Origin: Pseudonocardia sp. C8
Lineage (GTDB): Bacteria > Actinomycetota > Actinomycetes > Mycobacteriales > Pseudonocardiaceae
Assembly: GCF_014267175.1 (NCBI RefSeq)
Contig: NZ_JACMTR010000002.1
Coordinates: 508,001-572,000 of the forward strand
Direction of reading: 5' to 3'
DNA length: 64,000 nucleotides
Position numbers and translations under genes: made by a program. The notes beneath the pieces were generated by a model. The model worked only from the letters and a program-made list of their open reading frames with translations. It ran no database searches and was not told the origin of the DNA. This document shows positions 43,661 to 54,183 of the stretch, piece by piece (the stretch's first letter is position 1; every line of letters begins with the position of its first letter).

Positions 43661-45276
43661 TCACCGTTTCCGAGCTGGTCGCCGCCCGGCACCTCAAGCT
43701 GAGCGTGCGGGCGTGCCCGGACCGGCTCGGTGAGTGGATCAGACGGGTCCGGGCGGTCGACACGGTCGAGGCCGCCGGCACGCTCACCGGCGGCGAGCTG
43801 GTGCTCGCGACCGACCGGTGGAACCACGACCCGCCCGAGATCGACCGGTTCGTCTGCGCGCTGGCCCGCCGGCGGGCCAGCGCGCTGGTCGTGCCGGCGC
43901 CGCGGCAGAGCACCACCCCGGACGACGTGATCGGCGCCTGCGAGCGGTGGCGCCTGCCCCTGATCGAGTCACCGGCCGGGACGCAGTGGCAGGACGTCGC
44001 GGAGTGCGCGCTGATCCTGGGGATCGACCGGCGCCGGGCCGGCCTGATGCGCACGGTGGAGCGGCATCGCACGCTGCTCGCCGCCGTCGCACCGGAGGGC
44101 GAGTTCCGGCCGGTCCTCGACGCGCTGCACGACGAGTGCGCGAGCACGGTCTGGCTGCTGACCGCCGGTGGCGTGTTCACCGCGAGCGGGGCACGCCGGC
44201 CGTCGATCGCCGACGTGAGTGCCGTCGTCGGGCGGCGGGAGAGCCCGGAGTCGGGCGCCGAGATCGCGATCACCGGCGGCGACCGGGCCTGGGTGTTCCC
44301 GGTCGTCCCGGGCCCGGCCGGCCGGCGCGCGGAGGCGGTGATCTGTGTCGTCACCGACGAGGAACCGTCGACGGAGCTGAGGCTCGCCGTCGACCAGGCG
44401 CGTGACTTCCTGGCCGCGGCGCTGGCCGTCACCGCGCGCCGGCGCGGCGAGCGGGTCGCGACGGCGACCGAGTTCCTGGCCAGGCTGAGCGCTCCGGACG
44501 CGGCCCCGGACGAGATCGCGGCCTGGTCGCGGGCGCTCGGGGTGGAGCTCCGCGGGCACGTGGTGTGCGTGACCGCGCAGGTTCCGGCGGCCGACCGGCA
44601 CGTCATCGACCACCTCGTGGTGGCGCTCGACCAGTTCGCGGCGGCGGTCGGCTCGCCGGCGGTCGTCGCCGCCGGCCCGGACGAGGCGAGCGCGTTCGTC
44701 TTCCACCGGTCCGCCGACGACGCCGTCGAGCGCGCGCTGGCCGAGCTCGCCGTGCTGCTCGAACCGGACCTCGCGCGGACCGGTGCCGTGCTGGGGACCA
44801 GCTCGGCGATCACCGAGGACGCGGCGGGGGTCTACGGGACCCTGCTCGAGGCCCGGCAGGTGTGCCGGTTCAACCGGCTGCACGACCCCGAGGCCGACGA
44901 CGAGACGACCACCGGCGGCCCGCCGCTGGCGGCGATGCTGCTCGCCGACGACATGCGGGCGAGCCGGTCGCTGGAGTCGGCGATGCTCGCCCCGCTGCTG
45001 GCCTACGACCAGAAGCACGACTCGGAGCTCGTCCGGACCCTCGACGTGTTCCTGTCGTCCGCGGGGCAGTGGGCGACCTGCGCGAGCGCGCTGGGGATCC
45101 ACGTCAACACCGTCCGTTACCGGCTGGGCCGGATCGAGAAGCTGACCGGCCGCAGCATCACCTCGATGGCCGACCGGGTGGACTTCTACCTGGCGCTGCG
45201 GACCCGGGAGAAACGGGTCGCCGACCGGTCCGATGCGCGGCGCCCGGTGGCCCGCGCGATCCGCGCGGTGCGCTGA
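43657..45276 (+). CDS. PucR-family transcriptional regulator
   Basis: 539 residues. The N-terminal PucR-like purine-catabolism domain starts VITVSELVAARHLKLSVRAC. A central GGDEF-like/CdaR region follows, and the C terminus has the HTH_30 DNA-binding domain LVRTLDVFLSSAGQWATCAS with LGIHVNTVRYRLGRIEKLTG. PucR proteins activate purine, allantoin or other nitrogen-compound pathways. GTG 43657 is preferred because it overlaps the upstream stop (GTGA); ATG 43633 is in frame. It presumably controls the permease and hyuAB, with the AmiC-like protein as ligand sensor. Confidence 0.85.
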   Translation: MITVSELVAARHLKLSVRACPDRLGEWIRRVRAVDTVEAAGTLTGGELVLATDRWNHDPPEIDRFVCALARRRASALVVPAPRQSTTPDDVIGACERWRLPLIESPAGTQWQDVAECALILGIDRRRAGLMRTVERHRTLLAAVAPEGEFRPVLDALHDECASTVWLLTAGGVFTASGARRPSIADVSAVVGRRESPESGAEIAITGGDRAWVFPVVPGPAGRRAEAVICVVTDEEPSTELRLAVDQARDFLAAALAVTARRRGERVATATEFLARLSAPDAAPDEIAAWSRALGVELRGHVVCVTAQVPAADRHVIDHLVVALDQFAAAVGSPAVVAAGPDEASAFVFHRSADDAVERALAELAVLLEPDLARTGAVLGTSSAITEDAAGVYGTLLEARQVCRFNRLHDPEADDETTTGGPPLAAMLLADDMRASRSLESAMLAPLLAYDQKHDSELVRTLDVFLSSAGQWATCASALGIHVNTVRYRLGRIEKLTGRSITSMADRVDFYLALRTREKRVADRSDARRPVARAIRAVR

Positions 45277-45295
45277 CGCTCAGTGCGCCGGCCGG

Positions 45296-45332
45296 CCCCG
45301 CGCGCGGCCCGGACCACGGGCCGCGCGCGGGG
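45296..45332. terminator. 15-bp perfect hairpin between convergent pucR-like and hyuB genes
   Basis: Arms CCCCGCGCGCGGCCC (45296-45310) and GGGCCGCGCGCGGGG (45318-45332) around GGACCAC. It lies in the 68-base gap between two operons read toward each other, so it can serve both. Confidence 0.8.
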
Positions 45333-45344
45333 CAGTCGCACCGA

Positions 45345-47357
45345 TCAGTGACCGGGGTCCCGGGCCCCGGCTGGGAGGCCGGACTCCCAGAACGGGGCCA
45401 TCCGCCGCAGCAGCATGCCGCGGAACTGCTCGGTGGTGGTCGCGAGCAGCTCGCCGCTGCCCCAGTCGAGGATCACCCCGTACTGCCGGATGGAGTCCAG
45501 CTCGTCGATCTCCCCGGCCCGGTATCGGGCGGCGACCTCCTCCGGGTCGCAGGCCAGCCAGCCGGCCCGGTGCCGGCGGATGTGCTCGCGGGTGGTCGCG
45601 GTCGCCTCGAGGTCGGCCTCGTACTCGCAGATCTCCGCGTCGACCTCGGTCACCACGACGCCGTAGTCCTTCGCGGCGCGCTCGACGGTGACGTAGCCGT
45701 CGATGACGTCCTCGACGACCTGCTGCACCGGGCGCAGGAGCGGGTCGCCCATGCCACCGCCGCCCGCGGAGGGCCGGGTGAACACGTCACCGGGTTCGAT
45801 CGGCTCGCCGGAGAAGATCGAGCCCAGGTAGCGCTGCTTGTCGGTGCCCTTGTTGAGCCACACCCCGTGCGGGATGGACGGCAGGCCGCCCCACAGCCCC
45901 CACGTGACCGACCGCTCGCGGTCGCAGCAGTAGGACATGACGGTGCGGGTGGCGGCGTAGAGCGTGCCGCCCTTCTCCGCACCGAGGCCGCCGCGCCACG
46001 TTCCGGGTCCGCCGGAGTCGGGGACCAGCTCGTGCCCCGTGGTGAGCACGGGTGCGAGGCGTTCCTGGCCCTCGAACGGCTGCGTGCCCAGCTGGACGCC
46101 GAACACCGGGCCGGTGGCGCCCCAGCCGTCGCGGCCGTTGCGCGCCCCCCAGCCGCCGACCATCCAGTCGTACCACATGAAGTAGGGCCGGTCCGGATGC
46201 CGCTCGTCGCGGCCGCCGACCAGCAGGTACTCCAGGTTGAACGTGCAGGCCATGGCGCGTTCCGGGAGGATCTTCGACCAGATCTCGAAGACCGAGTTCA
46301 TGATCTTCTCGAAGGGGCCTGAGCAGAACCCGGCGCACGGGGTCGGCCAGACGGCGTTGACGACGCTGCCCTCGTCACCGAGGTCGACGGTGACCACGCG
46401 GTAGAACCCCGAGTTGAGCGGGATGTCCGGGAACTGCATCTTGGTGCCGGCCACGATCGCCGCGAACGAGCCCCCGAAGGTGGCGTTGAGCATCGTGGAG
46501 ATCGACGGGTGCGAGCCGGACAGGTCGTAGTGCACGCTGTCGCCGTCGATCGTCATCTTGATCTTGACCGGGATCATGCCCTCGCCGAGCTGGGGATCCT
46601 GGTCGATGTAGTCCTCGGTCTCCCACACCCCGTCGGCCAGCGCGCCGACCCGGGTGCGGGTGACCTCCTCGACGTAGTCCTGGACCTCGGCGAACGCGGC
46701 CCGGATGACGTCCACGCCGTACTTGCGGCAGAGCCGCTGGATCTCGCGTTCGGCCAGCCGGGTGGCTTCCGCCTGGGCCTGCATGTCGCCGATGATGTCC
46801 CGGGGCGCCCGGGTGTTCTTGGCGATCAGCTGGGCCACGTCGGTGAGGAACCGGTCCTGGCTCCACACCCGGACCGGCGGGATCCGCAGGCCCTCCGCGC
46901 AGTGGTCCAGTGCGGTGACGTTGAACGAGCCGGGTACGGCGCCACCCACGTCGGCCCAGTGCCCGTTGGCCTGGGCGTAGCCGAGCAGCTCGCCCTCGAA
47001 GAAGATCGGCCGGACGACGCGGGTGTCGTTGAAGTGGGTGCCGCCGACGTAGACGTCGTTGACGACGAAGATGTCGCCGGGGTGGACGTCGTCGCCGAAC
47101 TCGTTGATCACCGCCTTCGCGGTGTAGTGCAGGGTCCCGACGTGCGCGGCGATGTCGCCGGTGCCCTGCATGACGGTGTTCCCGTGCGGATCGCACAACG
47201 CGGACGAGAAGTCCCGCGAGTAGATGACGAACGAGTAGCAGGTCCGGAAGATCTGCTCGGCCATCTGGTCGACGGTGTTGACGAACGCGTTCTTGAGGAC
47301 CTCGAAGGTCACCGGGTCGAGCGTGTAGCTCGGCTTCTTCTCGGCGGTCTGTGTCAT
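45345..47357 (-). CDS. Hydantoinase B/oxoprolinase subunit (HyuB-like)
   Basis: 670 residues. Starts with LDPVTFEVLKNAFVNTVDQM, then SRDFSSALCDPHGNTVMQGT, DIAAHVGTLHYTAKAVINEF and GDIFVVNDVYVGGTHFNDTR, all HyuB/acetone-carboxylase-beta hallmarks. The C terminus is longer than in many HyuB proteins (after GGGGMGDPLLRPVQQVVEDV). With HyuA it performs ATP-dependent hydrolysis or carboxylation of cyclic amides (N-methylhydantoin, 5-oxoproline) or acetophenone-type substrates. Second gene of the operon, 24 bases after hyuA. Confidence 0.9.
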   Translation of the reverse strand: MTQTAEKKPSYTLDPVTFEVLKNAFVNTVDQMAEQIFRTCYSFVIYSRDFSSALCDPHGNTVMQGTGDIAAHVGTLHYTAKAVINEFGDDVHPGDIFVVNDVYVGGTHFNDTRVVRPIFFEGELLGYAQANGHWADVGGAVPGSFNVTALDHCAEGLRIPPVRVWSQDRFLTDVAQLIAKNTRAPRDIIGDMQAQAEATRLAEREIQRLCRKYGVDVIRAAFAEVQDYVEEVTRTRVGALADGVWETEDYIDQDPQLGEGMIPVKIKMTIDGDSVHYDLSGSHPSISTMLNATFGGSFAAIVAGTKMQFPDIPLNSGFYRVVTVDLGDEGSVVNAVWPTPCAGFCSGPFEKIMNSVFEIWSKILPERAMACTFNLEYLLVGGRDERHPDRPYFMWYDWMVGGWGARNGRDGWGATGPVFGVQLGTQPFEGQERLAPVLTTGHELVPDSGGPGTWRGGLGAEKGGTLYAATRTVMSYCCDRERSVTWGLWGGLPSIPHGVWLNKGTDKQRYLGSIFSGEPIEPGDVFTRPSAGGGGMGDPLLRPVQQVVEDVIDGYVTVERAAKDYGVVVTEVDAEICEYEADLEATATTREHIRRHRAGWLACDPEEVAARYRAGEIDELDSIRQYGVILDWGSGELLATTTEQFRGMLLRRMAPFWESGLPAGARDPGH

Positions 47358-47381
47358 GACTACGCTCCCGCTGGTCGTCGG

Positions 47382-49445
<2,064 letters not shown>

Positions 49446-49638
49446 CGACTCCTCCTGCGATTGAGTAGACCCGGAGACAGTCTGTGACGGGGGTTGTGAT
49501 CCGCGCAATAAGAGAATGACACAACGGGAGGGGCGGTGTTGTTCCGATTCACAGGGCCCCTGCACCGCACCTGCCGCGCGGGTGACGGGGTGAGCCGGGC
49601 GTAGGGTCGTCGTGCCGCTCGTGAGGAGGTGCGCCGGG

Positions 49639-50268
49639 ATGGAGCTGCAGATCGCCCGCAATCCCGACCCGGGCAGCTCGCTGCCGTTCCTGATGCGGGT
49701 CCCGCTGGACGAGGGCGTGCTCGTGTTCCGCACGAAGGGCACCTGGCCGCGGACCTCGGCCCTGTACTGCCATCCGGTCCCGCCCGACGAGTGGCCGGGC
49801 GACGCGGAGGTCGTCGAGCGGGTGGCGTTGCGCGCGTGCCGTCGCCGGGGCGCGGCGATCGACGTCATCGCCGACCGTGGACGCGAGCAGCGCTCCCAGG
49901 TCGTGTTCACCCGCGCCCGCGGCCGGGAGATGGTGTTCTGGCAGTCGCCCCGGACCCGCAAGCAGGCCCGCCCCGACGTGCGGGTCCCCACGGCACGCGC
50001 GGCCGGGGTCTCCGGGCTGGAGATCGTGGTGGACGCCCACGAGCGCTACCCGTACACCTTCGCCGACCAGCAGGTCTCCACGGTGCGGCGCGGGCTGCGG
50101 TGCGGGGACTACGCCGTCGTCGACGACACCGGCGCCGTGCTGGCCGCCGCGACCCCGGCCGAGATCCGCCGTTGGGCCAGGGCACGGGGGATCGAGGTGT
50201 CGGACCGCGGCCGGGTGTCCGGCGAGGTCGTGCAGGCCTTCAAGGACGCGCACCCGGCACCAGGGTGA
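49639..50268 (+). CDS. ERCC4-like N-terminal protein with Lsr2-type C-terminal tail, nuclease core missing
   Basis: 209 residues. The N-terminal half (MELQIARNPDPGSSLPFLMR, TWPRTSALYCHPVPPDEWPG, FWQSPRTRKQARPDVRVPTA, LEIVVDAHERYPYTFADQQV, CGDYAV) matches the start of actinobacterial ERCC4-domain nucleases. In those the chain continues through an ERK catalytic motif and about 120 further residues. Here CGDYAVVDDTGAVLAAATP runs directly into an Lsr2-like DNA-binding tail (AEIRRWARARGIEVSDRGRV, where RGR is the AT-hook-like motif). It may be an internally deleted, non-catalytic DNA-binding relative. ATG 49639 has GAGGAGG ten bases upstream. Confidence 0.75.
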   Translation: MELQIARNPDPGSSLPFLMRVPLDEGVLVFRTKGTWPRTSALYCHPVPPDEWPGDAEVVERVALRACRRRGAAIDVIADRGREQRSQVVFTRARGREMVFWQSPRTRKQARPDVRVPTARAAGVSGLEIVVDAHERYPYTFADQQVSTVRRGLRCGDYAVVDDTGAVLAAATPAEIRRWARARGIEVSDRGRVSGEVVQAFKDAHPAPG

Positions 50269-50277
50269 CGGTGTCTC

Positions 50278-50712
50278 TCAGCTGCCGCCGAAGTCGGGCA
50301 GGGTCAGCGAGCCGTCCTCGGCCAGCGTGAACCCGGGGTTGTGGGCGACCTCCCAGGGATGCCCGTCGGGGTCGGTGAAGACCCCGGAGTAGAAACCCAG
50401 GGCCGAGGTAGCCGCCGGCTTGGTCACCGTCCCGCCGGCCCGCTCGGCCGCGGCCAGCACCTCGTCGACCTCGCCGTCGGAGCGGACGTTGTGGGCGAGC
50501 GCGATCCCGCCGAACCCGCCGGCCCGCTCGTCGGGCAGGCCGCAGTCGGCGGCGAGCTTCCCGCGGTCCCACAGGACGAGCGCGAGCCCGCTGGCCTGGA
50601 AGAACACGGTCTCCTCGACCTCCTGGCCGCGCCATCCGAGCGCCTCGTAGAAGGTGCGGGCGCGGTGCAGGTCGGTGACGCCCAGGGTCACGAGGCTGAT
50701 GCGCTGCTCCAC
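50278..50712 (-). CDS. VOC (glyoxalase-fold) family protein
   Basis: 144 residues, one vicinal-oxygen-chelate module: ISLVTLGVTDLHRARTFYEA, LGWRGQEVEETVFFQASGLA, and GFYSGVFTDPDGHPWEVAHN. No specific subfamily is recognised; such proteins range from lyases to resistance proteins. GTG 50712 (MEQRISLVTLGV) is chosen because TAGCAT lies seven bases before it with no ribosome site, indicating a leaderless transcript; ATG 50721 is in frame but overlaps the -10 box. Confidence 0.85.
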   Translation of the reverse strand: MEQRISLVTLGVTDLHRARTFYEALGWRGQEVEETVFFQASGLALVLWDRGKLAADCGLPDERAGGFGGIALAHNVRSDGEVDEVLAAAERAGGTVTKPAATSALGFYSGVFTDPDGHPWEVAHNPGFTLAEDGSLTLPDFGGS

Positions 50713-50779
50713 GACCCGCATGCTAGGCGCCCGGCGACCGGAGCAAGAACGTTCCGCGCCGCCCGTCGGAGCGCGCCGC

Positions 50780-52201
50780 TCAGTAGCTCCGCCCGACCAC
50801 GGCCAGGACGTCGTCGCCGGAGACGTCGTCCGGGATCCGCCCGTCCGCGGTCTGCAGGCACCGGACGCTGATCGCGTCGCCGGCCAGCGCCCGCTCGCCG
50901 TCCTCGCCGAGCACGCGCCACGGGATCCGGGCGAACCCGGTCCGCGCCGCCTCGCGGGCCTCGTCGACGGAGCGGGTGTCGACGGTCCGGCCGGCCCGCG
51001 CGGCCTCGGCACCGGCGAGCAGCCCGGCCTGCACGTCCTCCAGCAGGGCGGGGAGCCGCCGGGGAAGCTCGGCGACCGGCACGCGGAGCCGCTCGCCGGT
51101 GTCGCGGCGGGCCACCGGCAGCTCCCCGGACCCGAGGTCGCGGGGGCCGACGTCGATGCGCAGGGGGACGCCCTTCAGCTCCCAGTCCGTGGCGCGCCGT
51201 CCGAACCCGCGCTCCGTGGAGTCGTCGAGGCGCGCCCGGATGCCGGCCCGGCCCATCGCCTCGACGAGCTCGCGGGCGGTGCCGAGGACGGCGTCGTCGG
51301 CCCGGACCGGCAGCACCACCACCTGGACCGGGGCCAGCCGGGGCGGGACGACGAGGCCGTCGTCGTCACCGTGCCCCATGATCAGGGCGCCGACCATACG
51401 CGTGCTGCACCCCCAGGACGTCGTCCAGCAGTGCCGGTGCACGCCGCCGGCGTCGGTGAACGTCATGTCGAACGCCCGCGCGAAGTTCTGTCCCAGCTCG
51501 TGGCTGGTGGCGCACTGCAGCGCCTTGCCGTCGCCCATCATCGCCTCGCAGGTCAGCGTGTCGACGGCGCCGGCGAACCGCTCGCGGGCGGTCTTGACCC
51601 CGACCAGCACCGGCAGCGCGAGGACCGAGCGCAGGAAGTCCCGGTAGACGTCGAGGTGGATCGTCCGGGCGTACCGTGCGGCCTCCTCGGCGGTCGCGTG
51701 CGCGGTGTGTCCCTCCTGCCAGAGGAACTCGCTGGTCCGCAGGAAGATCCGGGGGCGCAGCTCCCAGCGGACGACGTTGGCCCACTGGTTGAGCAGCAAC
51801 GGCAGGTCGCGGTGGCTCTGGATCCACCGGGCCATCAGCTCGCCGAACAGCGTCTCGCTGGTGGGGCGGACGACGATGGGCTCGGTGAGCGGCTTCCCGC
51901 CGGCGTGCGTCACGACGGCCAGCTCGGGGTCGAAGCCCTCGACGTGTTCGGCCTCCCGCCGGAGGTGACCCTCGGGGATGAACAGCGGCAGGTAGACGTT
52001 CTCCGCGCCGGCCCGCTTGATGCGGGAGTCGACCTCGGCCTGCATCCGCTCCCACAACGCGTAGCCGTACGGCCGGACGACCATCGTGCCCCGGACCGGG
52101 CCGTGGTCGGCCAGCTGCGCCTTCTCCAGGACCTCCTGGTACCAGCGAGGGAAGTCGACCGCCCTCGGCGTGAGGACCGCTCCCAGCCGCGCGCCCGCCA
52201 T
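50780..52201 (-). CDS. Prolyl-tRNA synthetase, archaeal/eukaryal-type (short, no editing insert)
   Basis: 473 residues, class II synthetase. Motif 1 region VDFPRWYQEVLEKAQLADHG, then MVVRPYGYALWERMQAEVDS; motif 2 NQWANVVRWELRPRIFLRTS with EFLWQEGHTAHAT; motif 3 CWTTSWGCSTRMVGALIMGH. The anticodon-binding domain and the C-terminal zinc-binding-like domain follow. There is no INS editing domain, so it is the archaeal/eukaryal type (about 470-500) and not the 570-residue bacterial type usual in actinobacteria. ATG 52201 has TAGCAT eight bases upstream and no ribosome site (leaderless). Whether a bacterial-type copy exists elsewhere cannot be seen here. Confidence 0.9.
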   Translation of the reverse strand: MAGARLGAVLTPRAVDFPRWYQEVLEKAQLADHGPVRGTMVVRPYGYALWERMQAEVDSRIKRAGAENVYLPLFIPEGHLRREAEHVEGFDPELAVVTHAGGKPLTEPIVVRPTSETLFGELMARWIQSHRDLPLLLNQWANVVRWELRPRIFLRTSEFLWQEGHTAHATAEEAARYARTIHLDVYRDFLRSVLALPVLVGVKTARERFAGAVDTLTCEAMMGDGKALQCATSHELGQNFARAFDMTFTDAGGVHRHCWTTSWGCSTRMVGALIMGHGDDDGLVVPPRLAPVQVVVLPVRADDAVLGTARELVEAMGRAGIRARLDDSTERGFGRRATDWELKGVPLRIDVGPRDLGSGELPVARRDTGERLRVPVAELPRRLPALLEDVQAGLLAGAEAARAGRTVDTRSVDEAREAARTGFARIPWRVLGEDGERALAGDAISVRCLQTADGRIPDDVSGDDVLAVVGRSY

Positions 52202-52344
52202 GGCGCGGGATGCTACGACCCGTGTCCGGTGGCCGTCCTCGAATTCGTATCCGGTACTCCCCGCTGCCCGACGGCTGTACCGTGCCCGCACGTTCGGGGT
52301 GCGCGCCGGCCGTCCACTGCTCGACTGCTCGACGGGGAGGTCCC

Positions 52345-52743
52345 ATGATCAAATACCCGAGGTTCGTGACGATCTGGGTGTCCGACCAGGAGAAGGCCCG
52401 GGACTTCTTCACCGAGACGCTCGGCTGCGAGCTGCTGACCGACGTCCCGTACTCGGGGGAGGACCGCTGGATCGAGGTCCGCTGGCCCGGAGCGCAGACC
52501 CGGCTCGTGCTGGCCCGCGCCGACACCGAGCTGCGGGCCGTGCTGCGTGAGCGGGTCGGTGCGATGAGCCACGTGTGGTTCGAGTGTGACGACCTGGACG
52601 CGACCTACGCGCAGCTGACGGCGAACGGCGTCGAGTTCCCGGTGCCACCGGGCCCGGCGCCCTGGGAACCCGACCGGACCCGGTGGGCCCAGTTCGCGGA
52701 CCCGGACGGCAACCTGTACGGGATGAGCGAACAGGCCGGGTGA
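52345..52743 (+). CDS. VOC (glyoxalase-fold) family protein
   Basis: 132 residues: IKYPRFVTIWVSDQEKARDF, LGCELLTDVPYSGEDRWIEV, AMSHVWFECDDLDATYAQL, and FADPDGNLYGMSEQ. A single VOC module, probably dimeric. ATG 52345 follows GGGGAGG. It is divergent from the prolyl-tRNA synthetase and convergent with the racemase-like gene. The specific function is unknown. Confidence 0.85.
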   Translation: MIKYPRFVTIWVSDQEKARDFFTETLGCELLTDVPYSGEDRWIEVRWPGAQTRLVLARADTELRAVLRERVGAMSHVWFECDDLDATYAQLTANGVEFPVPPGPAPWEPDRTRWAQFADPDGNLYGMSEQAG

Positions 52744-52749
52744 GTCCGG

Positions 52750-53505
52750 TCAGCGCGCGAACAGCGTGCCGAGGCCGGGGCGCCTGTCGTCCCGGCCGAG
52801 CTGCCGGAGCGCCCGCCAGATGGTCACCTGCGTCGCCGTCAGGACCGGCTTGCCGGTGCGGGCCTCCAGCTCGGCCAGCAGGCCGGCCGTGTGCAGCGCC
52901 GTCTCCGGGACGAGCACGGCGTCGGCGTCGTCGGAGTCGCCGGCCGCGACCAGCTCGACGATCCGGTCGCGGTCCCACCGGGCCAGGGCCCGGTCCGACG
53001 GCGCGTCGAAGGCCACGTGGTGCACCGTGCTGATCCCGGCGGCGCGGAGGAACTCGACGAAGCCCGCGGTGCCCTCCTCGCCGTAGACCGAGGCGACCGA
53101 CACCCGCTGCGCCCCGAGTGCCTGCGTGGCCGCGACGAACGCCAGCGAGGTGCTGCTCGCGGGGAGCGCCGCCCGCTCGGCCAGGTCCGCCGCCTGGTGG
53201 ATCGCGCCCTCGTAGCCGCACAGGAAGCTGCAGCTCGAGCACGCCCACGACAGGACCTCCGGGGCGAAGCCGGCCAGCTCGTCGACGGCCTGCTGCAGCC
53301 GCCGCGGTTCACCGAGCTCGCGGACGGCGGCGAGCTTGCCCGCGGGATCCAGGTCGGCGACGTCGGACACCGACTCGCCCCACGGCACGTACCCGAACGC
53401 CACCTCGATCGCCGGATCGACGAGCGCGGCGAAGCGGACGAAGTCGTCCTCACCGCAGTCCCGGGTCGGGTAGAGCAGGCCGATGCGGCAGGGCGCGGTG
53501 TCCAT
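52750..53505 (-). CDS. Asp/Glu racemase-fold protein, maleate isomerase/arylmalonate decarboxylase-like
   Basis: 251 residues. IGLLYPTRDCGEDDFVRFAA and SWACSSCSFLCGYEGAIHQA (catalytic cysteine region) are those of the maleate cis-trans isomerase group, followed by ASSTSLAFVAATQALGAQRV and VASVYGEEGTAGFVEFLRAA. The second catalytic cysteine position near the C terminus (usually in a CTNL/CxNL loop) reads VLVPETALHTAG, with no cysteine. The chemistry may therefore differ from two-base racemases. ATG 53505 is used (GGGA nearby); GTG 53514 is possible. Confidence 0.75.
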   Translation of the reverse strand: MDTAPCRIGLLYPTRDCGEDDFVRFAALVDPAIEVAFGYVPWGESVSDVADLDPAGKLAAVRELGEPRRLQQAVDELAGFAPEVLSWACSSCSFLCGYEGAIHQAADLAERAALPASSTSLAFVAATQALGAQRVSVASVYGEEGTAGFVEFLRAAGISTVHHVAFDAPSDRALARWDRDRIVELVAAGDSDDADAVLVPETALHTAGLLAELEARTGKPVLTATQVTIWRALRQLGRDDRRPGLGTLFAR

Positions 53506-53625
53506 GGTTCCCACCGTGACGCAGATGATCGGCGACGGCTCGTCGGATCAGCTCGCGCGCTTGCCGTATCCGGCTGGGGGACGACAATTCGGGTGTGGCG
53601 TGAACAGGACCCGGAAGGAGCCGAG

Positions 53626-54144
53626 ATGGCGCGTGCAGCAGGTAGCAGCGGAGCCGCAGTGATCACCCTGCCGGCCGACGACCAGATCCTGATCACGCGG
53701 GACCTCTGTGCTCCCCGGCGCCAGGTGTACCGGGCCTGGACCACGCCCGAACTGGTCGAACGGTGGTGGAGCGGCCACCGGGGCACGATGACGAGCGTCG
53801 AGATCGACCTGCGGGTCGGCGGCCGGTGGCGGTACGTGATGATCGTCGGAGACGATCACACGGGCGGGCGCGAGGTCGCGTTCCACGGTGAGTACCGCGA
53901 GATCGTCCCCAACCAGCGGATCGTCACGACCGAGGTGTACGAGATGCCGGACGCCCCGGACCCCGGCGGGGACGTGCCGCTGAACACCGTCACCTTCACC
54001 GACAACGGCTGGCACACCATCCTCACGCTGCTCACGGAGTGCCCGAGCAACGAGCTCCGTGACGCGATCCTGGAGTCCGGCATGGAGGTCGGCGTCCAGG
54101 AACAGATGGATCTCCTGGAGGAGGTCGCGACGTTGCGTCAGTGA
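53626..54144 (+). CDS. SRPBCC/AHSA1-domain protein
   Basis: 172 residues, START/Bet v1-like cavity fold: LITRDLCAPRRQVYRAWTTP, LVERWWSGHRGTMTSVEIDL, VGGRWRYVMIVGDDHTGGRE, and FHGEYREIVPNQRIVTTEVY are diagnostic of AHSA1-type small-molecule-binding proteins. ATG 53626 has AAGGAG five bases upstream. In other actinobacteria such genes often follow an ArsR regulator, which is not present here. The ligand is unknown. Confidence 0.85.
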   Translation: MARAAGSSGAAVITLPADDQILITRDLCAPRRQVYRAWTTPELVERWWSGHRGTMTSVEIDLRVGGRWRYVMIVGDDHTGGREVAFHGEYREIVPNQRIVTTEVYEMPDAPDPGGDVPLNTVTFTDNGWHTILTLLTECPSNELRDAILESGMEVGVQEQMDLLEEVATLRQ

Positions 54145-54183
54145 AGCCGCCACGGCGGTGGGTGCGGGTTCCCGAGCGGTCGG

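Noticed and set aside
49446-49560. Riboswitch upstream of hyuA
   Set aside because: No conserved motif of a known riboswitch class could be identified by eye.
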